From Rapana venosa (lineage: Eukaryota; Mollusca; Gastropoda; Neogastropoda; Muricidae), in NCBI GenBank assembly GCA_028751875.1, contig CM054144.1, forward strand, positions 16,679,001 through 16,743,000: 64,000 bases of DNA, written 5' to 3'. Shown in pieces: positions 60,710-64,000 of this stretch (the first letter of the stretch is position 1; each line of letters begins with the position of its first letter). The notes below the pieces were generated by a model, which was not told the DNA's origin, searched no databases, and was given only the letters and a program-made list of their open reading frames with translations. The position numbers were made by a program, and so were the translations under genes.

Positions 60710-61375
60710 ATGGGTTTGCACCTTAGGTCCCTCCCAAAAATTGGGTTTGGGGCCCGGTCTCCATACCCATTTTTTTTTCTTTTTTTTTTTTGCTCCCTCA
60801 TCTTTGTGACGCCCCCCGTTGCTGTTCCCCGCCGCTCAATTTCCCTCTCCCCGCCACAAACCCACCCGATTTGTTATGTTATCCCCAGGTCGGAGGCCAC
60901 GGGAGCCCCAAACACTATTTGGCGCCGTGGGCCACCAGCCGGGGAGCCCTGCCTGCTGTGGGTCACTTTTTGGGGGTGTTCAGTGGGGCCTGTTCTGAGT
61001 AAAAATACGCAGGACCCACCCACTAAACCCCTACTAACGCAGTTTAGCCGTCGCGGAGCCCCCGGGCTGAGTGAGTTGCCCACCCGAGGTGGCAACCACC
61101 CCAACGTCCCTCCAACAACCCTCCCCCCCAAAAATCCAACCCCAAAGGCTTTGACACAAACTCCCACAGGCCAGAAGTGTATGGGGAAACGAATTGGGCC
61201 ACCATGAGCCAGAGCAAATGGGGCCCCCGAATCAGAGGATTTTTTTATTGCTGTATCAAGACAATGGGTGACGTAATGATGTCTGTGGAAAGGGGTTGCT
61301 TTTAGTATTGACAGGATTGTACCTACGCTTATATCATAAATTTTTTCCCGGCGAACCGGGGGCCCGAGGAAACAT
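60710..61375 (-). repeat. SINE-F, copy with many small deletions
   Basis: Collinear with 2240-2890, but it lacks single bases at dozens of places while long blocks remain identical (GAGTGAGTTGCCCACC, AGGTGGCAACCACC). The head is missing. The pattern fits poor base polishing as well as decay. Confidence 0.7.
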
Positions 61376-62400
61376 CCATTGAAACGTATCGGTTTTCCCT
61401 TCCCTCCTTCTACCACCAGCCCAAAGGGAACATACAACATCATTAACGTTTTAAAAAAAAAATCCACTAAGAAAGAATAAATTTTTGGATAGTTTTGTAG
61501 TTGAAAACAACAGATAATAAAATTTTAAAAAAAAAAACAGTCTCTTAAAGGGAAATAAAAAAATAAATATTTTTTAGACAGGTTAAAGAGAGAGAGAGAG
61601 GGGAGAGAGAGAGGGAAAAGAGGAGAGAGAGAGACAGACAGACGACAGGGGCGACAGAGAGAGACAGAGAGACAGAGAGAGAGAGAAGAGAGAGGGGAGA
61701 GGAAGAGGAGAGAGGGAGGGGAGGAAATGGTGTGCAGGAGTGGCTGTAAAAGAGGAAACTTTAGTGACCCTGGAGACAACAACCCCATTTCAACAGGTTT
61801 AAAAATGTGTCGTTATTATCTTTTTTTAAAAATACTCTTTATTTTAAATAAAAAAAATAGAACAATTCGACAAATGGTTTGGCGTTGGATCCAAGAAACT
61901 TGACAACACTTAGCATTAAGGCCTATTCAAAGGCTGGTGGTATGTTTATGCCTGATAAATCACAAAAAATTTAGTGCTCCTTCGTGTATTAACAAAAGAA
62001 AGTTTAAAATTATTTTTAACAAATTTTAAACTAATGGTATTGTGGTGAAAAAATAGGATAGGATCTAGTTCTTTTCTATATCAAACCTCTCTCCTCTCCT
62101 CTCCCCCTCTCTCCTCTCTCTCTCTCTCTCTCCTCACCACAAAACCACAACACATCCTGGTTTTTTCTAATCAAACCTCTTTCAGATTCCGTATAGTGAA
62201 TCTTTTTTTCCCTTTTTTTTTGTAAAAAACATAATTTCTTTACTTTTTTCTCCTATCAGTCCCGAAAAGGGGCGAAACTAATGTAAAAAAAAGAAAATCA
62301 AAAAAACAAACAAACAAAAAATGACCCAAAAAAACAAACTCTCGTGCTCATTTTGTACCCTCGACATAAATTTTTGATATTTTTTGTTGTTTGGTTGGAG
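61376..62400. other. Unassigned, with GA-rich tract
   Basis: GA-rich repeat at about 61585-61735, CT-rich at about 62087-62132. No gene. Confidence 0.5.
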
Positions 62401-63425
62401 GATTGGTTGGGGGGGGGGGGGGGGGGGGGGGTTTGCTTGTTTTTTTTGCTTGCTTTGATTATCCCCCTTGCCTTAATTACCCTTTCTTCAGCCAGCTAAA
62501 GAAACTAGCAAAAATTGTTGAATACTACTGACACAGAAGGGTTAAAACAGCAAAGCAGAAAGCCAAACCTGGAGGAAAGGGGAAATTCAGGGTTTTCCCC
62601 CAACTTTTTTCCCAGCCAAACCCTTGGAACCTTAGCTGCCAGCGTCTGTCGGTACTGCCGTGCCAGGGTTTGGGAGTGGGGTTTTTTAAACGCTGCAGTT
62701 TGGTGATACTCGAAATCATCGCTCTGTCCCGCCCAGCTTCTTCTGTGACCCTTTAATATATGACAAAAAATCTGTGTGTGTGCACATGCAGGGCCACAGG
62801 CCAGCACGTCGTTAGTAGTTCTTATTTAACGTTCTTCACTAATTGTGTGTGTGTGTGTGTGGTGTGGTGTGTGTGCTAGTAGTCTTTTTCTTCTCTTCTA
62901 CTCATCATTAGTTAATGTGTGTGTGTGTGTGTTTTGTGTGTGTGTTGTTGTGTGTGTGTGTGTTGTGTGTGTGTGGGGTAAAACTGCAACCCTTTGCACG
63001 TATGTGTATTCTTCTTCTTCTTGTTTATTGTCCATTCGGTGTGTGTGTGGTGTGTGTGTGTGTATCTTACGTGTGCATTTTTGGGTTTTTTCGGGAAGGG
63101 GATTGTTTGTTATTGTTGATTCTTCTTTCTGTCTTTCTCTTTTTGGGGTGGGGGTTTGGTTTATTTGCAAATCTTTGCAGCTGTTTTTGGGAAAGTGTAT
63201 CAGTGGGAGTGGGGGCTTTTCCCAGTGGTACTCTTTATGTTGGTTTAAAGGATTCATTAATTTATTTTAATTTCTTTTTTCCTTTCATTTGAGAGTCTGA
63301 AAGAAGGGTGTCAACCTTTTTTTTTTTTTTTTTTTTTTAAAAAGGTGGGCTTTATATTTATTTATTATATATATATATATATTTAAAATTTTAGATAGTT
63401 TGATGTTTGATTAGTATAGGGAAAC
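62401..63425. other. Homopolymer and GT-rich, low-quality-looking region
   Basis: Poly-G at 62411-62431, interrupted GT repeats at 62843-62985, poly-T at 63319-63337 and AT repeat near 63364-63381. No gene recognised. Confidence 0.6.
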
Positions 63426-63426
63426 G

Positions 63427-63780
63427 TATACAAAACTCTGCAGCTCGACAAAGTCCTTAGAAAGAAAAAATCTAGCACATTACTCCTCTCATGCAATCTC
63501 TCCACTGGCTGCCTGTGCCACAGAGAGTAAACTATAAGATCTGTACTCTAAACAGCACCTTCTTACCTCTGTGAATGTCTTCACTTGTACACTCCTTCTT
63601 GTTCCCTCCGCTCTGCTGCAGATACCTTGTGCTTAAGAATACTTAGATTCAACCAGTCCACTGCTGGCTGTCGGTCTTTCTCTGTTTCTGGTCCATTGAT
63701 CTGGAATGACCTCCCCCTTTCTCGCCAAAGCCTACTTGGGGATGCTTTTAAATCCAGGTAAAGACACATTTTTAACTGGA
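63427..63780 (+). mobile_element. L2-like LINE scrap, RT C-terminus
   Basis: Matches the 15.55-kb and 49.6-kb LINEs from ACAAAACTCTGCAGCTCGAC through CTCCACTGGCTGCCTGTGCC and GGTCCATTGATCTGGAATGA. Numerous small deletions shift the frame. The 5' part is absent. Confidence 0.82.
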
Positions 63781-63789
63781 TATGTTTGG

Positions 63790-64000
63790 TTTTTTCTGCC
63801 TGGCCCGTCAATCCCTCCCCCCGCCCCGCCCCCGGGGGGGGGATCCGCGATGAGGGTATGTGGGTGTGGTGGGCGGGGGGGGGGGGGTGGGGCGGGGGGT
63901 GGTTAATTTGATTGGGAAAAAGGGGTGGGTGGATTTTTTTGTTTGTGACGGGCGGGCAGGGGAGGGATGATGGAAGGGTTTGATTGGGGTTTTTTTGCGG
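63790..64000. other. G/C homopolymer-rich window end
   Basis: C-rich and G-rich runs, no recognisable content. Confidence 0.6.

Overview
The window is nuclear DNA of an animal, most likely a mollusc and plausibly a marine gastropod. The clues are intron-split animal genes (a TMEM144 transporter, a PAN plus tectonin lectin, a NEIL3-like GRF zinc-finger exon), abundant L2/CR1-type non-LTR retrotransposons, many tRNA-headed SINEs, and very heavy CA, GA and AT microsatellite content. The species is inferred from overall flavour, not proven. There is no sign of bacterial, plasmid or phage DNA.

Layout. 1-13.1 kb: no recognisable host exon; microsatellites, several SINEs, a 5'-truncated antisense L2-type LINE (about 10.0-11.76 kb) and an endonuclease fragment of another non-LTR element running into a 500-N assembly gap (13101-13600). 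14.0-14.16 kb: the last coding exon of a NEIL3-like DNA glycosylase on the plus strand. 15.55-19.53 kb: a nearly full-length L2-like LINE (endonuclease plus reverse transcriptase) with only a few frameshifts, inserted in a degenerate local repeat array. 20-23 kb: a 29-bp minisatellite and nested SINEs. 23-29 kb: non-coding, with a possible leader exon of the next gene near 23.6 kb.

29.0-45.5 kb: a complete TMEM144 gene on the plus strand. Nine coding exons join in phase to 406 codons, with good splice sites at almost every junction. Its introns carry SINEs, microsatellites, a TTAA-flanked piggyBac-like MITE, LINE fragments and three minisatellites, including an array whose unit looks like a 9-nt microexon. 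45.5-57.9 kb: intergenic, with a higher-order minisatellite just behind TMEM144, a degraded second LINE (49.57-52.52 kb), several SINEs and a 29-bp minisatellite. 57.9-59.5 kb: the two last exons, minus strand, of a secreted-type lectin with a PAN/Apple domain followed by six tectonin repeats; its signal-peptide exon was not found. 60.4-64 kb: SINEs, a LINE scrap and indel-rich, homopolymer-rich sequence that looks poorly polished.

The three host genes have no evident joint function. The clearest systems-level signal is in the repeats. At least six tRNA-headed SINE families lie in 64 kb. One 3' module (called tail B here) is joined to three different tRNA heads, and a conserved 3' stem-loop is kept by base-pair-compensating changes in diverged families. 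SINE and tail letters (A-I) used below are local labels, not database names.
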